Source: Rhizophagus irregularis (taxonomy: Eukaryota > Glomeromycota > Glomeromycetes > Glomerales > Glomeraceae). From it: a stretch of 64,000 nt of DNA. Positions 24,821 through 37,200 of the stretch are shown in pieces. The notes under the pieces are model-generated. The model did no database searches and was not told the origin of the DNA. It saw nothing but the letters and a program-made list of their open reading frames with translations. Location of the stretch: assembly GCF_026210795.1 (NCBI RefSeq), contig NC_089442.1:4678501-4742500 (forward strand), given 5' to 3'. The position numbers and the translations under genes were made by a program. Numbering within the stretch: position 1 is the stretch's first letter; each line of letters begins with the position of its first letter.

Positions 24821-25750
24821 GAATATATAAATCTTTTATTTACTTCTTATATGTTTTTGTACTATATATATATTCCTTTTTATTAGCATTTTCTTTACCT
24901 GAAATATTATTACTGCTTTTTCAAAGATTTCTATAATTAACATTTAAAGGCTGAGAAAGATTAATATATCAAGAGTATTCTGTTTTCTTTGATTCTTTAT
25001 TTCTAATCATTATTTAATCAAATAATCAATACATTTTAATCTAATATTACTATCATTGTTTTTTCTAACTCCTTTTTTTTCAATAGAAAATCTGTTAAAC
25101 TATTCAAATTCAATACAATAATAAATAACTATTTCAAAATTTGGAATCTTCATTTCTTTAGCTAAGGTAGAACATGACTAAAGGTATGAAATATCTTTAC
25201 TATATTGAATTAAATTAGTGCCTTCAATATCAAATAGAGCTGTATATAAAAAATATAAAAAATGTAATTAATTTTTGTTATATGGATTAGTATAATAAAA
25301 GTAAAATACTTATGTAAAAAAGCTATTTGATTAAAAGGTAGCTATATATTATTTAATGATAAACTTATTATAATTGATGGATAATTTAATATATTATTAA
25401 ACAAATATATTTTATATGTGATCTTATTAAAACTTTTAAAAAAGGGCTTTTATATTATAATTTAAAAAAAGAAAAAAAGAAAAGTTAAAAAAAAGTTTTA
25501 TGAAAAAAATTTTAAATCAATATAATAATAATATAAATGTAATAAATTACAAGATCAGGTAACTCATGATAGATTTTACATAAATAATATATATATTTTT
25601 TCTTAAAATTAATATTTATTTAACACATTTTTTAAAATTCTGTATAAATCATCTAAAAAAAAATCAGATTATCAAATTATTAGATAATTCATATAAAAGT
25701 AATAGAATTCTAAAAAGTATTATAATATACTTATGGGCTGAAGGTTAAGA

Positions 25751-25893
25751 TTCACTATAGTAAAGGATTCACTATAGCGAAGGTGAACTGTATTAAGAAT
25801 TATTATTTATATAGAAAATCTGTACCCGAGCTTTTTTTTATTATAGCAAATTATTCACTATATAAAAATTCACTATAGCGAGAGTGAACTGTA
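25751..25893. mobile_element. Two ends of a TTCACTATAGCGARRGTGAACTGTA MITE
   Basis: The end sequence TTCACTATAGCGAAGGTGAA then CTGTA (to 25792) recurs as TTCACTATAGCGAGAGTGAA then CTGTA (to 25893), in the same orientation and about 100 bp apart. Tc1/mariner-pogo elements often end in CAGTTCACTCTCGCTATAGT. No matching left end was found, so this is probably a truncated or rearranged MITE. Confidence 0.5.
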
Positions 25894-25902
25894 AATTTAA
25901 TA

Positions 25903-26150
25903 TTTTTTTTTTTGCAATGCATTTAGCAGTTTATTAAATAAATTATTAAAGTTAATAATTATATAAAATAAAATAAAAACTTAAACTATAATCTAATATT
26001 ATTAATGATCAAATCATCTGTCATGCTGAAAAACATTTCATATATGCACTATTAGGTAAAAATTTTGCTTAGAAAATAGGATTCATTTAAAATAACCCAT
26101 TTTTAGCATAAAATACTTCTTTTTCTACACAAAGCAATTACAGAACCTAC
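25903..26150 (-). mobile_element. Diverged retroposon 3' end with poly-A, minus orientation
   Basis: The poly-T run at 25903-25913 is followed by TGCAATGCATTTAGCAGTTT and then sequence that tracks the copy at 17853-18090, including a CATCTGTCATGCTGAAAAAC-like stretch and TTTCATATATGCACTATTAG. Diverged member of the same family; no coding sense. Confidence 0.4.
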
Positions 26151-26574
26151 AATTTAATATTTTTAATTATAATTATATTTTTATTACAATTAATTTTCAA
26201 TATAATAATGAAATAAATAATTAGACTAATTAGATTTTTATTATAAAAAATCATATTAATGCTAAAACTAATATAATAAAAAAATATAGTTTAATATATT
26301 AAAATATAAATATAAAATAAAAAAAAGTAAATATAAATCTCACTTTTATATATAATATTTAAATTTTATATTTATTTTAAAAAAAGGAAATTTTATATAC
26401 TGATTATTTAATTTTCGACTAGAATTACTAATACTTTACATGATTTAACAAAAAAAAAACCCCTTAAAAAAAAAGTTTTGTCAAATAAAAAATAACATTT
26501 AAAATTATCTTTAATGTTTTAAACTTGTAGAGTAAAGAAAAATACATATAATAAATATTTTTTAAAAAGTTTGT

Positions 26575-29500
26575 ATATCAGTCGTTGGAAATGTCACAAA
26601 AAAAGCAGGCAAATTTTTTTTATTAAGGTCGGTAAAAAAAAAATTGTGGCGCAGTATCACCTTTAAAAGTATAGCATATATATATATAATTAAAGTTGGG
26701 CAAAATTAGTTAGATCAGCGTAAATTTGCCGATCAAAAATTCATAATTCCGGCCAAATTTTTTGTAATGCTGGTCAAATTTATAATGCCGGCCTAAATTT
26801 TACGAAAATTAAAAAATAAAGGTATAACGTAACACTACATTTATATAATATGATGCCTAAACTTAAATAACAAAAGTTAAACATATTGACCTCTAATATA
26901 ATTTTATTAAAGAAGTTTTCATATAGCATTTATTACTTCACTTGGATCTATCCTTGAAGGTGGCTTACTTTTTATTATTAAAAGTAACGAAAAGTTGAAG
27001 AAACTTTAGAATTTATTAAACGCGGTAAGAAATTTAAACTCTAAACTAATACTAGTAAAAATATACATATTTTTTATAGTTAAAATTTGAAAAGCAACCT
27101 TTTTTTTAGATTTAACGTTTATTTAATAATAAACCCAGCAAATAATGAAGAACCTTTTAACGAATATGAGGAAATTTGATAAGTGATGAAGATTTTGTGG
27201 ATAAAGACGAAGCTTTTTATGCTGAAAACGAAAATTTAGTGGATAACATTGAATTTTTTAATAATTATGAGGATTTAAGTAATGTAGAAAATAATAATAA
27301 TGATGAATCTTTATTTGAATTAGATTTTAATACGCTCACGAAGGTTAAACAATTTACTCAACAAAATAATTCTGATGGAGAGGATGAAAATATAATAAGT
27401 GATACAGAAAGTAATTTTTCAGAATCAGAATCTGATGAAGAGCGTGATGAAATTATTGTTCAATTAAAAGATAAACAAGAATTAAGTCCATGTGTTATAA
27501 TTGATGTATTTGAAGATAAAATTCAAAGATATAATTCTACAACAAATTTAAGGAAACTATGGCAGATGGTTGGTATGTGGCAAATTGATGAAGAAGAGAT
27601 TAAGAAAAAGCATTTTTCAATTAAAGATTTGGGCATTTGTTATTCACACTTTATGTACGATCAAAATAAATTACATATATCAAATTTAAAGCAAACTAAA
27701 GATTATACAGAAAGTATTATTCACCATTGCCGTTGTTTATTTTGTAATAAAAATAAGTTTTTTTTTAGCCGTGGTAAAAATTGTATACAACATTCATATA
27801 CAGTTATGGATAAAAATATTCAAGTTCCTTGCATAGGACAAAAAAAATGTGGTGCTTTGCAAGAATACCATTCTCTTGTAATTTCAACAGAATTAAGCAA
27901 ATATGCACGATATATATGTATGACTTGCTATGAAAAAAAGGGTGGGCATGTTTACCAACGTGTTGGACGAGGTGTAAAAGAAGATCCAAACTGTGACAAT
28001 ATGTCACATCACGAAAATGACACTAAAGAAGCATTGGAAGCAATTGGACATTAGATTTTTAATATTGCAGCTTCTGAAAAAACAATGTGGCAAAAAAAAG
28101 TTTTAATACATTTAGTTTGTGCTATTACTCAACTTAATCAAGAAAAATCTGATAATTTATCAACAGATACAAAAACTGAAGTACCTTCTTTATTTATTAT
28201 TCTAATTATCCTTGCCTTAATGAAATTTATTTATAATTCAGATAAAAAATTAAATCCTAAAGATCTCACGCCAAAAATTTTTTTTGAATTTGGAGAAGTA
28301 TTAGCACATTCAACAATATTTGCAAAAAATGAATTAAAACTTCATAAAAAATCGCTTGAATCACCTATTTCTATAGAAGAGTATCGTGCATCATTTTCTT
28401 TATGTTTAGTACAATTCTATGATGGTCTTCTAAGAACTTTATATGAAACAAAAAAGAAAATTATAGATCGAAAAAAAAACATCGTGAACAACTACCAAAA
28501 GCTTTAAATTATGAAAACATTAATAAACAAATTACATTTTTTGTTTCAATAATTTTAAATATTGCGTTTAAAGAATGGAAAATTTGGTTACCTCAAACAA
28601 TGGCGAGTCTTTATCGTAAACCAAAACTCTTATCTTCTTTGCAAGGAATTTTAAAAATAGTTAATATTACTAGTCATACTCAAAGACATGAACGTAATTT
28701 AGAAAAAATTCGCACTCTTTTAGTGGATCCAACCAGTCGAATTCTTCGTGAAGAGAATATTTGGAACTTAGGTATAATCGATAATATTGATTTTAAGGAA
28801 ACTACGTTTGGCTATAAAAACATTTTTGATGCTATTAGGGGTAATTCACATACATGCTACATTACGCATGTTATTTCAATATCAATTACCTGAATCACCC
28901 AAAGTTCTAGAAGCGCAAGAAATAATTCAAGATCAGCAACAACTTTTTGGACAAAATTCTTTCTCACAAAAAACATTTCATACTTTCAATTTAATTTTTG
29001 AAAAACTACTTGCCTTTAGTGAAAATTTTACATACCATTCAGATTTTGATGAAAGTGATATACATAATCAAATTATGACATATTTTACAATTGGTTGTAA
29101 TTTTGAGCTGCCAAATATTGTAATTCTTGATGCAAGAGATCCATCATCAAGTAATTCTGCTGTATATAAATGTTTAAAGATGTATGAAAATGAAATTAGT
29201 ATTGGAAATAATGATTATATTAATGTTGCTGCAGATGAAGCAATATTTAGGCATGGCATTAGTTATTGTAAAGCAAATAATAAAACAAAAATGATACTTA
29301 GGCAATGGCACACGAGTAAAGATATGATGTCTATGCTAATAACAATATTCTCAGGTTATGGTATTTTTAATATAGCAGGAATATTAGGCGTTCAATTTTT
29401 GGATAAATTGGAAAAAGGTGTAGATTTTAGGGCTACTTCAAAAGTACTGGAATTAATTTGGGTTGCAGTTGGACTAGCAATTCATTTATATGCAAAAAAG

Positions 29501-31323
29501 AAAAAACAAACATTAGATGATATACTAGAAGAAAATAAACTTATAAAAATTTGGTACCTATATTTTCAGTGGGCTAGTTATTGGCGTGCACATTGGTTTG
29601 GAATCTGATGGGGTATCTTTGATCTACAGCATGAAAGTTTAAAAGCTTTTTCCCCATTATTCCCCATTGCTGGTAAATCAAACTATGCTAGATCCATAAC
29701 ACACCACATTTATTGTATTGAAAATGATTCTAAACTTCGTGCAATGCTTCGTATAGCACCATCCATTAATTTGATAAGTTCTGGCCATTTTTTTGCGTAT
29801 GATGAAGCATTGAAAACATTTGGCATAAAATTTGTAAAACAGAATGTAACGAGAATTCCTACAGATTCAGAAGAATTAAAGTTAAAAATAAAAGCCACAC
29901 AATTAGAGAAAGAATGAACAGATATGTTGATTTGTGATTACATTGGTGATTATGTTCAAAGTTCCAAGCTACATAATGTTCAATCTCGAAAGGAAAAGAT
30001 TTGGGAGCTTGTACATCAGTTAGTTGATGCTTTTGAATTTGCAAATCCTCTTGAAAATCTAATATTTGAATTCTGTAATAATATAAATGATAAAGGAATT
30101 GATCAGTTAGTTGCTGCATATGAAATTGGAATTAATAGGTTACAAAAAATAGTAAATCAAGAGATTCTTTTGACAGAAAATTACACAACTGTTAGAAGAA
30201 GAGAAAGAAATATTACACGTGTTATGCTTGCCGATATTGCTAAAATGAAAAAAGAAAGAAAATTAGAGGAAAGGGAGGAAAGAGGGAAGGAAAAGAAAAA
30301 TAAGAGAGGGAGGGGAAGAGGAAGAAGAAGGGGGAGTGGAAGAGGAAGAAAAAGGGAGAGTGGAGATGATGAAGAAGCGACCACATAAAATAATTCTTTA
30401 ATTAAAACATTAAAAAAATTCTTTTTTTTGCAATAGATATATAATAGAATTTTAATTTATTTTGGAAATTACATGAAATTACATGATAATTAATATAAAT
30501 ATACAGTAATTAGGATTAATAAAAAAATTAAAAGGTAATTAAAATATTTTGATCGTTTTACAAAAAAAACAATTAGCTAACGGTAAAAAAGAACAGTCAA
30601 ATTCCATTAAGAAAAAAAGCCCATTTACCTTTGTCTGTTAGTAAATACTATTCAGCTTACACAAAAAAAGATAAGTTTAGATCTACGCAAAAAATAATAA
30701 CTTTTAATATATAATTAAAGCAATCTACATGAAGAAAAGTTGTTAACTTACAAGCTGCTAAATAAAGGGTGGCGTCAATCGTCTAATTATTTGATTGAGA
30801 CGAAAAAAATTAATGATGTAATTTAAAAAAATGTTATACAGATTATAAAGGATCATAAACATGAATATTTACCAAAAAAAAGTATCTTTTATTTATCTTT
30901 TTACTGCATTTGACTTCGTAAAGCTTCTTATTATAGTAAAAAAATCAGGTTTTTACCTTTTACACATAAACCGTCTAAATAACCACATTTATGACCTTAA
31001 AAAATTTTTTTCCTCTCGTAAATTTACATATATCTTTATTGTTAAAAATATATTTTTCTATTTATCCCAATTTGGATCTTGAAAAACGCCCATTTTTAAG
31101 GTGTTTTTTTATAAAGGTTTAAAAAAAATTTTTTTTTATAAAAAAAAAATAATAACAATAAAAATTGATAGAACACATGATATTCTATCAACTTAATAAT
31201 TTACATAAGTGTGATTGTTTGAAATTCAATGATTGGTTACAAAATGAAGAAGTGCGATCAATGTTACACAAAACTAATTAAATATAAAAATGATCTGCAT
31301 GTGACATTTCCGATGACTGATAT
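26575..31323. mobile_element. TIR-bounded element of about 4.75 kb with unassigned gene
   Basis: Left end ATATCAGTCGTTGGAAATGT-CACA (26575-26598) and the reverse complement of the right end, ATATCAGTCATCGGAAATGT-CACA (31323-31300), match in 22 of 24 positions. The flanks allow an AT dinucleotide target duplication, but the palindromic end makes the exact border uncertain. The single large coding region (27130-30388) lies between the ends with about 550 bp on the left and 900 bp on the right. I read this as an autonomous-size DNA transposon that has decayed. I cannot place it in a named superfamily. Confidence 0.65.
27130..30388 (+). pseudogene. Unassigned large protein of the TIR element, decayed
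   Basis: Coding sense runs for about 1,085 codons but is broken by in-frame stops TAG at 28052, TGA at 29606 and TGA at 29915, and by frameshifts near 27175, 28475 (in an A-run) and about 28850. Order of parts: acidic Asn/Glu/Asp-rich N-terminus; a Cys-rich part with HCRCLFC, then VPCIGQKKCG and ICMTCYEKKGGH, probably zinc-binding; a helical middle (LPQTMASLYRKPKLL); a part with NIVILDARDPSSS, VAADEAIFRHG and MILRQWHTSKDM; SPLFPIAGKSNYARS; and a basic tail of Arg/Gly/Lys repeats. Zinc-binding region, conserved acidic positions and basic tail would suit a transposase, but I recognise no DDE signature. No start codon is seen; ATA at about 27130 may replace one. Function not assigned. Confidence 0.65.
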
Positions 31324-31614
31324 TAAGAACTTCTTTTTTTTATTATAAAATACAAAATTTAAAAACTGTAAAATTTAAATTATTTATTTAAAAATAATTT
31401 TATATTTTATAAAACTAATATTAAATTACTTTTTACTATATTATACTAATTAAGATATTTCTATTTAAGAATACTTTATTTTATAAAATCCAAATATTTT
31501 ATTAAATATAAAAATTTTACTTTCAATTAATACTCTCTTTAATTCTAATAACTTAAGCTTAATTTTAGTAAAAATTATATTATATTTCTCTTATATAATA
31601 TCCAGTATATTATA

Positions 31615-31795
31615 TATACATACCACCCAAATTATTTTAAGCTGTTGTAATTATAAGTAAAATCCCAAATTCAATTATGGCATTCCAAATTATTTTGGTA
31701 CTTTACATAGTAAATTATATATAAACTGAATAAATTACAGCATTCCAAATTATAATTATGACATCTCAAAATAATTTGGGCAGCATGTATAATAT
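31615..31795. mobile_element. MITE of the CCAAATTATTTTG family, copy 1
   Basis: Ends are imperfect inverted repeats (CACCCAAATTATTTTAAGCT and TCTCAAAATAATTTGGGCAG). The body carries GTAAAATCCCAAATTCAATT and AGTAAATTATATATAAACTG. The inverted partner lies at 32340-32532. Confidence 0.65.
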
Positions 31796-32000
31796 TACAA
31801 AATATCTTTGGATATTATTTAATATTTAAATCAGGTTTTTTATATAAGATTTAAGGTATCTTAATTAGTACAATATAGTATATTTTAAAAATATATTTTA
31901 TAAAATTTTTATTATACTAAAATAATCTTAATATTTACTTTACTAGAAGTAAAGTTTAAAGTTTATTTATATCATATAATTTATATTGAAAAAATGTATT

Positions 32001-32313
32001 TGTAACAGCCTGTTACATATCTTATTTGTAACATCCTTTTTTTATTTTTTTTTAATAATAAATTTAATATGTGTTTCACAAATAAAATTTTTATATACAA
32101 AATTTAATTTGGAAAACTTTTACTTAATGTATTTAAGACAGTTTCATAGATAAAATTTTAAGTTATAAGCAGTTTCTTGAAATTTTTTAAAAAATTCTTT
32201 TGTTTTAGTTACACGACTGATCTTTTGTTTTTGTTTACATTACGCCTGATCTTAAATTTTAATTGGATAAAATTGGGGGTTGTTACAAATAAGATGTGTA
32301 ACAGGCTGTTACA
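32001..32313. mobile_element. 313-bp MITE, TGTAACAGCCTGTTAC ends, copy 1
   Basis: Begins TGTAACAGCCTGTTACATAT and ends AAGATGTGTAACAGGCTGTT-ACA. The end word GTAACAGSCTGTTAC is itself palindromic. The copy at 34634-34946 has the same length in the opposite orientation. Similarity runs on about 13 bp outside each end, so the true TIR may begin outside these limits. No coding sense. Confidence 0.75.
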
Positions 32314-32339
32314 ATTAGATTTATCCATTTATATTTATT

Positions 32340-32532
32340 ATATTTATACATGCTATCTAAATTATTTTAGAATACTATAATTATAATTTGGGATGCTGTA
32401 ATTCATTCAGTTTATATATAATTTACTATATAAAATGCCAAAATAATTTGGAATGCTGTAATTGAATTTGGGATTTTACTTTTAATTACATAATTACGGC
32501 AACTCAAAATAATTTGTGTAACATATATAATT
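32340..32532. mobile_element. MITE of the CCAAATTATTTTG family, copy 2, inverted
   Basis: The reverse complement aligns nearly end to end with 31615-31795: the words AAAATCCCAAATTCAATTAC, CATTCCAAATTATTTTGGCA and AGTAAATTATATATAAACTG occur in the same order. It lies immediately right of the 313-bp MITE. Confidence 0.65.
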
Positions 32533-33521
32533 GTATTAAAATTTTAATTTTTTATTTTAAAAATAATTAATAATTTTACTAATAAAAGTATTTAAAATAA
32601 GTTTACTTAAATATTTAAATATATACTAAAAATACAATTTTTTTTTTTTATTTATTCTCATAGGGATTAAAAATACAATTCAGTTATATAATTTAATAAT
32701 AAATAAATATATTATATAATAATTCAAAAATTAATACAATTATTAAAAAATATTTAACTTTACAAGTATTATAATTACGTATATTTATGAAAATTAATAT
32801 ATAAATAATTTTGATATTACTGACTAATTTATAAAAAAAATTGATTTTATTTAATTAAAATGGTAAAATTATACTTTAAAATTAGTAAATAAAAAAAAAT
32901 TTTATCATTATAAAAAATATAAAATTCTTCTATATATTATACTTATAAATTGCTAAAGCTTACTAGTAATAATAGTTACTATACTAGCATTATACTAATG
33001 TATCTTCAACTAGAATTAACATTCTAATAAAATACTATTAATTAACATTATATCATAATTTTACTATTACCACCAGTGATGTTTAACAATACTCTATTTT
33101 ATATTTATACTTATAAAATTAATATACTGTACAACTAGTTTTAAATTTTTAATTAATAAAAAAAATCAATTTTAACTAAAGTAGTAAAATTTTACTCTAA
33201 AGTTATAGTAATATTATAAAAAATTATTTTTTTTATAAATTTCATTTTTAATTTATAAAATTAAGTTGTATAAGTTTAATAATATATTTGGAAAAAAAGT
33301 TTCAGTTTAAAAAATTTATTTGTAATATAAAGAAATTTTTATTTATATGTATAAAATTGTAAAATATAATATATATAAAATTAATATAAAACTAAAATTA
33401 CATTACTAGTAAATTTCATTGAAAATAAATCTTTTCTAATAAATGTAAAATTAATTCATTATATTAAATAAAATTTATTTTAATAAAAATATAATATAAA
33501 TCATCTTTATTTTTATTTTTA

Positions 33522-33560
33522 TTTTTTTTTCTGCAATGTATTTGTATATATTTTAAATAA
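33522..33560 (-). mobile_element. Fragment of the poly-A retroposon family
   Basis: Poly-T followed by CTGCAATGTATTTGTATATA matches the start of the copies at 17853 and 25903. Similarity ends within about 40 bp, so this is a very short 3' remnant or chance. Confidence 0.3.
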
Positions 33561-34633
33561 TTTTTTTTTTTTATATATTTTAGAAGTATCTTTATAGTTA
33601 GGCATATATAGCAACTAATTTTATAATTTTAAATTATAATTGATATAAAAATAATTTAATAGTATTAAAATTTATTTTATAAAAATAAATATTTATAAAA
33701 AAAAGAAGTAGCTATATAGATTATATTTTTTTTAAAAAGTATAATTATATAAATAATTGTATAGAAATTAACCTGTATTTTATTTTTATTATTATTTTTA
33801 TATTTTTTTTTAAATTTTCAATATTTTCAATATTTTAATATTTTTTAATTTATTATTATTTAATAGGTTTAAATTTTATATGCAAATGCATTGCAATGCA
33901 CCCTTTATAATATCTCATATATAAAAGTCAAAAATACTATTCTAATACTTTGGTCTTTAAGTAAAGTTATAAGGTAAGTAAAAATACACATAATATGTGT
34001 CTTTTAAAAGCTTTATAATATATATTGTACATAAAGCTTATACAATATTTATTCAAAAATTAGGAAATTTAACAATATTATGTAATAAGAAATGATCAAC
34101 ATATTTATTATAAGAAAATTATCAAAAAAAGGGAATATATTGCTATGCATTTACATAAAAATAGTTTTTCCTTTTTAATTACCATTTAATCCATTCAATT
34201 TGTAGAAATAAATATTAAAAATATTTTTACTTATTTTTTTTTTTAAATAAAAAATAAAAATATCTTATTTAATATTTTATTTTTTTTATTTTTTTTATAA
34301 AATATAAATTAATTAATTTATTATAAATAAAGTTTTTTATACTTTTATTTTATATATAAAATCCTAAATATTAATAGTTTAATAAAAAGATATTTTATAA
34401 TAATAATAAATATAAACCTTTAATCTTTTAAAATAAAAGTTTTTAATAATTTATTACAAATAAAATTATTTTTTTTATATAATATTGCAATTAAAACTAA
34501 TAATTAAATAATAAAAACTTAACCTTTACTTTTATAAATTTTTTTATTTATATTTATAATATTTTTAAAATATTTTAAATAAATATAATTAAACAAATAT
34601 ATTATTATATATTATTTAATGGATAAATCTAAT

Positions 34634-34946
34634 TGTAACAGCCTGTTACGCGTCTTATTTGTAATAACCCCCAATTTTATCCAATTAAAATTTAAGATCA
34701 GGCGTAATGTAAACAAAAACAAAAGATTAGTTGTGTAACTAAGATAAAAGAATTTTTTAAAAAATTTCAAGAAACTGCTTATAACTTAAAATTTTGTCTA
34801 TGAAACTGTCTTAAGTACATTAAGTAAAAGTTTTCCAAATTAAATTTTGCATATAAAAATTTTATTTGTGAAACACATATTAAATTTATTATTAAAAAAA
34901 AATAAAAAAAAGATGTTACAAATAAGATATATAACAGGCTGTTACA
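34634..34946. mobile_element. 313-bp MITE, TGTAACAGCCTGTTAC ends, copy 2, inverted
   Basis: Same length and internal sequence as the copy at 32001-32313, in opposite orientation; for example TTTAAGATCAGGCGTAATGT and AAAATTTTGTCTATGAAACT are the complements of matching words there. The flanking bases (ATAAATCTAAT before, AATACATTTTTTC after) also match the other copy's flanks. Confidence 0.75.
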
Positions 34947-35439
34947 AATACATTTTTTCTTATTTAATATAAATATATAAATTACTATTTTAAATAATTT
35001 ACTAATAATATATAGTTTAAAATTTATTTAATTAAAAAAATTGAATAATATATAAAATTAAATATTATAATTTTATTTTTAAATACTAATTACTTTACAC
35101 TTAACGTAGTCAAAGTGATTCCTATTGGGTAGTTAGGTAGAGTATAGGTAGAAGTTATGTAGCGTTATCTGTTATTATTCGAATTTTATTTATATACTGA
35201 AATTTATTTATTTATCAATTTTAAAATATATTAATTTACAATTGAAAATATATTGTTATTAACATTTATTTAAATTACAAACAAAAAAAAGCTATATTAG
35301 ACTAATTGCGCAGTGATCTGCAATTCCACAATCACGTGATTCGTGTTTTGACGTCTCTCATAAAATATCATTATCCGTCACAAAACCTAAAAGTATAAAG
35401 AAACATTAATAAAATAGTTCTTAAAGAAAAAATATTCTT

Positions 35440-37200
35440 TTTCCAAATTCATACTTCCCAAAGAAAAGTCTGGTTGAAACCTATAAAGAAAAACCTAAGT
35501 CCAATTTAAAAAATAAAAAATTTAAATCCAAAAGCTGTGATCAAAATCTACAAACAGAAATTCCGAATCAAAGTCAAAGCCAAAGTTTGAATCAATCCTA
35601 CAAAAAGATAATCAAATAGCCTACAAAAAAGAAAATAATATCCAAAGTAAAAGTTCAAAATACCCATAAAAAAGAAATTTCAAGATAAAATGAATCAAAG
35701 TAGCTATAAAAAGAAAATCTAAGTCAAAAGTTGAAGTAAACTACAAAATAAAAATTAAATTAAAAGATGAATCAACCTACTAAAAAAATCCAGAGTTAGA
35801 ATCTCCAAAGCTGAAGTTCGAAATGAAGCAACCTACAAAATGAAAATTTTTCAAAGTCCAGGCCAAAATCAAAACGAAACAACTTATAAAAGAAAAAAAG
35901 ACCAAACTGAAGTTGAATTGAAGCCAAAGTCCGGACTGAATGTCTTAGACTAGAATCAAACTAGTCAAAGCAATGCTGCTCTCCGCCAGGATAAGACTAA
36001 AAAATTAAAAAATTAAACAAAGTCAAAGCCCTACAAAAAAGAAAAAGAAAATCAAGTTTGAATTTGACTTACAAAAAAGAAAAAGAAATACAAGTCCAAA
36101 TTCAAAGTTAAAGCCCTACAAAAAAGAAAGAAAATCTAAGTCCAAGGTTGAAATGACGAACCTACAAAAAAGAAAAAGAAATTCCAATTCTGATGAAATG
36201 TTAGCATAATATTTCATATAAATAAGAAAAAAAATGGATTTCGAAATAAGAAATCTAGAACCAAAGTTAAAGGAACCTACAAAATAGAAAAACAATGAAA
36301 CTTTAAAATATTTCATAAAAGAAAGAGGAAAAAATTAAATTTCTAAGCAAAACTTACTCAAGATATCCAAGTTGAAGCCGGATTCTACAGAATAAAAAAG
36401 AAAATTTAGTTTTGTCAAAAAAATAATTAATAAAATATAAAAAAAAAGTTTTATCTATAAAATTCAATGCGTAACTTACAATCCAATTCAAGAAGTCCAA
36501 TCCAAGAAGGGGCTAGCACCTACAAAAAAAAAGAAGAAATATTTAGTTTCTTCAAAAAAATTTAAAAAAAATGTTTTTTTGAAGTTTCAATGTGAAACTT
36601 ACTAATCCATCCAAGAAGTCTAGTCCAAGAAGGGGCTGGCACCTACGAAAAAAAGAAGAAATATTCAGTTTCTTCAAAAAAATTAAAAAAAAAATATTTT
36701 GTTAAGATTTTAATGCGAAACTTACTGAACCAATCCAAGAAGTCTAATCCAAGGAGGCCGGCAACTACGAAAAAAAATAATAAATAATTAGTTTCTTTAA
36801 AAAAACTTTAAAAAAGTTAAAACAAAGTTTTAAAGTTTCGCTTTGGAACATACCCAATAATTCAAAGAAGTCCAACCAAATCGAAGCTGATACCTGCGAA
36901 AAAAAAGAAGAAATGGTTTAGTAAACTGTTCTTTAATAAAAAAAATGAAAGTTTCTTCAAAACTTACCCACTTGAAGAACACCCAATATATAGAATAAAA
37001 AAAAGAAACAAGTTTTCTTCAAAAGAAAATTCAAAAGAAAAACTTTAGAAAAAAAATTTTGAAGCTTTCGCTTCAAAATTTACCCAAAGATTCAACCTGA
37101 AATGGAAGCTGGTCTTAGAATAAAACTTAACTTCAAAACTTTTGAGCCAAAACTAAAGCTTCTGAACTTAAATTTAGACTTTCGTATCAAAAGTCTATTT
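35440..37200 (-). repeat. Tandem array of exon-like units with splice borders
   Basis: Read on the minus strand, the array repeats the pattern pyrimidine tract, then YGTAG (3' splice-site-like), 27-40 bases, then GTAAGTTT or GTATGT (5' splice-site-like). Complete units with both borders are at 36893-36854 (40 nt), 36764-36726 (39), 36642-36603 (40), 36519-36480 (40) and 36384-36358 (27), spaced 122-135 bp; a weaker one is at about 37110-37081. Exon-like cores share CCAGCCCCTTCTTGGA and GGACTTCTTGGATTGG. Toward 35440 the units become shorter (about 45-60 bp) and keep only the TTTCTTTTTTGTAG border and a CTTTGACTTTGG-like core. No common open frame links the cores, so this may be non-coding or a decayed micro-exon gene. 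Confidence 0.6.

Larger units (their letters stand above)
24202..26574. other. Gene-free A+T-rich stretch between two transposons
   Basis: No gene seen. Holds a three-copy tandem repeat of about 125 bp (24471-24820), two right-end-like copies of a pogo-type MITE (25751-25893) and a retroposon 3' end (25903-26150). Confidence 0.5.
31324..35439. other. Gene-free stretch packed with MITEs
   Basis: No gene seen. Contains four MITE copies of two families (separate entries), a fragment of the poly-A retroposon family near 33522, and a stretch at 31500-31605 that recurs, diverged, at 58860-58950 (shared words ATATAAAAATTTTACT and TTTAATTCTAATAA). All else is very A+T-rich. Confidence 0.5.

Noticed and set aside
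30181-30384. Minus-strand Leu/Ser/Pro-rich frame
   Set aside because: Antisense of the Arg/Gly/Glu-rich tail of the TIR-element gene.
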